A stretch of 5,712 nt of DNA from Sulfurimonadaceae bacterium (lineage in GTDB: Bacteria > Campylobacterota > Campylobacteria > Campylobacterales > Sulfurimonadaceae): assembly GCA_028685945.1 (NCBI GenBank), contig JAQUCZ010000086.1:1-5712 (forward strand), in the 5' to 3' direction. The position numbers and the translations under genes were made by a program. The notes beneath the pieces are model-generated. The model saw only the letters and a program-made list of their open reading frames with translations. It had not been told where the DNA came from and did not search any database. Shown here in pieces: positions 5,602-5,712 of the stretch (within the stretch, counting starts at the first letter, position 1; the number at the start of each line of letters is the position of its first letter).

Positions 5602-5712
5602 CTAGGCGGCGACCTACGTTCCCACATCTGAAAGACGCAGTATTATCAGCGATGAGAGGCTTAGCTTCCGGGTTCGGAATGGGGCCGGGCGTTTCCCTCT
5701 CTCTATAGCTAC
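5602..5712 (-). rRNA. 5S ribosomal RNA, 5' end cut by the window edge
   Basis: On the - strand, 5712 to 5602 reads as a bacterial 5S rRNA. The conserved CCATTCCGAACCCGGAAG of loop B/helix III is followed by CTAAGCC, then the CGATGATA-type arm and GGGAACGTAGGTCGCCGCC at the 3' side. About 111 nt are present. By comparison with the usual length of around 120, roughly 8-12 nt of the 5' strand of helix I lie outside. The 3' end is placed at the CTAG near 5602 and may be off by a few bases. A 23S and 16S gene are expected further right on the same strand. The loop sequence and style fit Campylobacterota. Confidence 0.93.

Noticed and set aside
1..5712. Mobile element, CRISPR array, tRNA or defence system
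   Set aside because: No transposase, integrase, terminal repeats, regularly spaced repeats or clover-leaf sequence was seen; the window looks like core chromosome.

Overview
The window looks like a chromosomal segment from a free-living member of the Campylobacterota (former Epsilonproteobacteria), something like Sulfuricurvum, Sulfurimonas or Sulfurospirillum. The evidence is the 5S rRNA sequence, the style of the ClpA, ClpS and Aat proteins, a stand-alone CZB zinc-sensor protein, and AT-rich promoters with a strong -10 but little -35. The genus is an inference and was not tested by a search.

Layout, left to right. (1) Positions 1-267 hold the 3' end of a TonB-dependent outer-membrane receptor gene on the + strand. 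(2) It converges on a small CZB-domain gene on the - strand (316-783). The 48-bp gap between them carries a perfect 9-bp inverted repeat. (3) A 239-bp AT-rich divergent intergenic region (784-1022) carries an extended -10 promoter pointing right. (4) A compact four-gene cluster on the + strand follows: a MetY/MetZ-like PLP enzyme of sulfur amino-acid metabolism (1023-2261), clpS (2281-2580), clpA (2581-4794) and aat (4769-5479). Gaps are 19 nt, 0 nt and a 26-nt overlap. (5) A short AT-rich spacer follows, then the 3' part of a 5S rRNA gene on the - strand. An rRNA operon therefore probably lies just beyond the right edge and converges on aat.

clpS, clpA and aat together make up the bacterial Leu/N-degron pathway. 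Aat adds Leu or Phe to proteins with N-terminal Lys or Arg. ClpS binds N-terminal Leu, Phe, Tyr or Trp and delivers the substrate to ClpA. ClpA unfolds it into ClpP, which is not encoded here. The overlaps suggest that writer, reader and unfoldase are translationally coupled.

The least expected observation is not a gene. The 7-mer TGGCATG (either strand) occurs at 16 places, about 23 times the chance expectation, and its 8-mer extension TGGCATGT occurs 7 times. It appears on both strands, in all three codon frames, in intergenic DNA and at gene ends. Two copies form the inverted repeat between the convergent genes. This resembles a DNA-uptake-type or HIP1-type genome-wide motif and is the main item to follow up.
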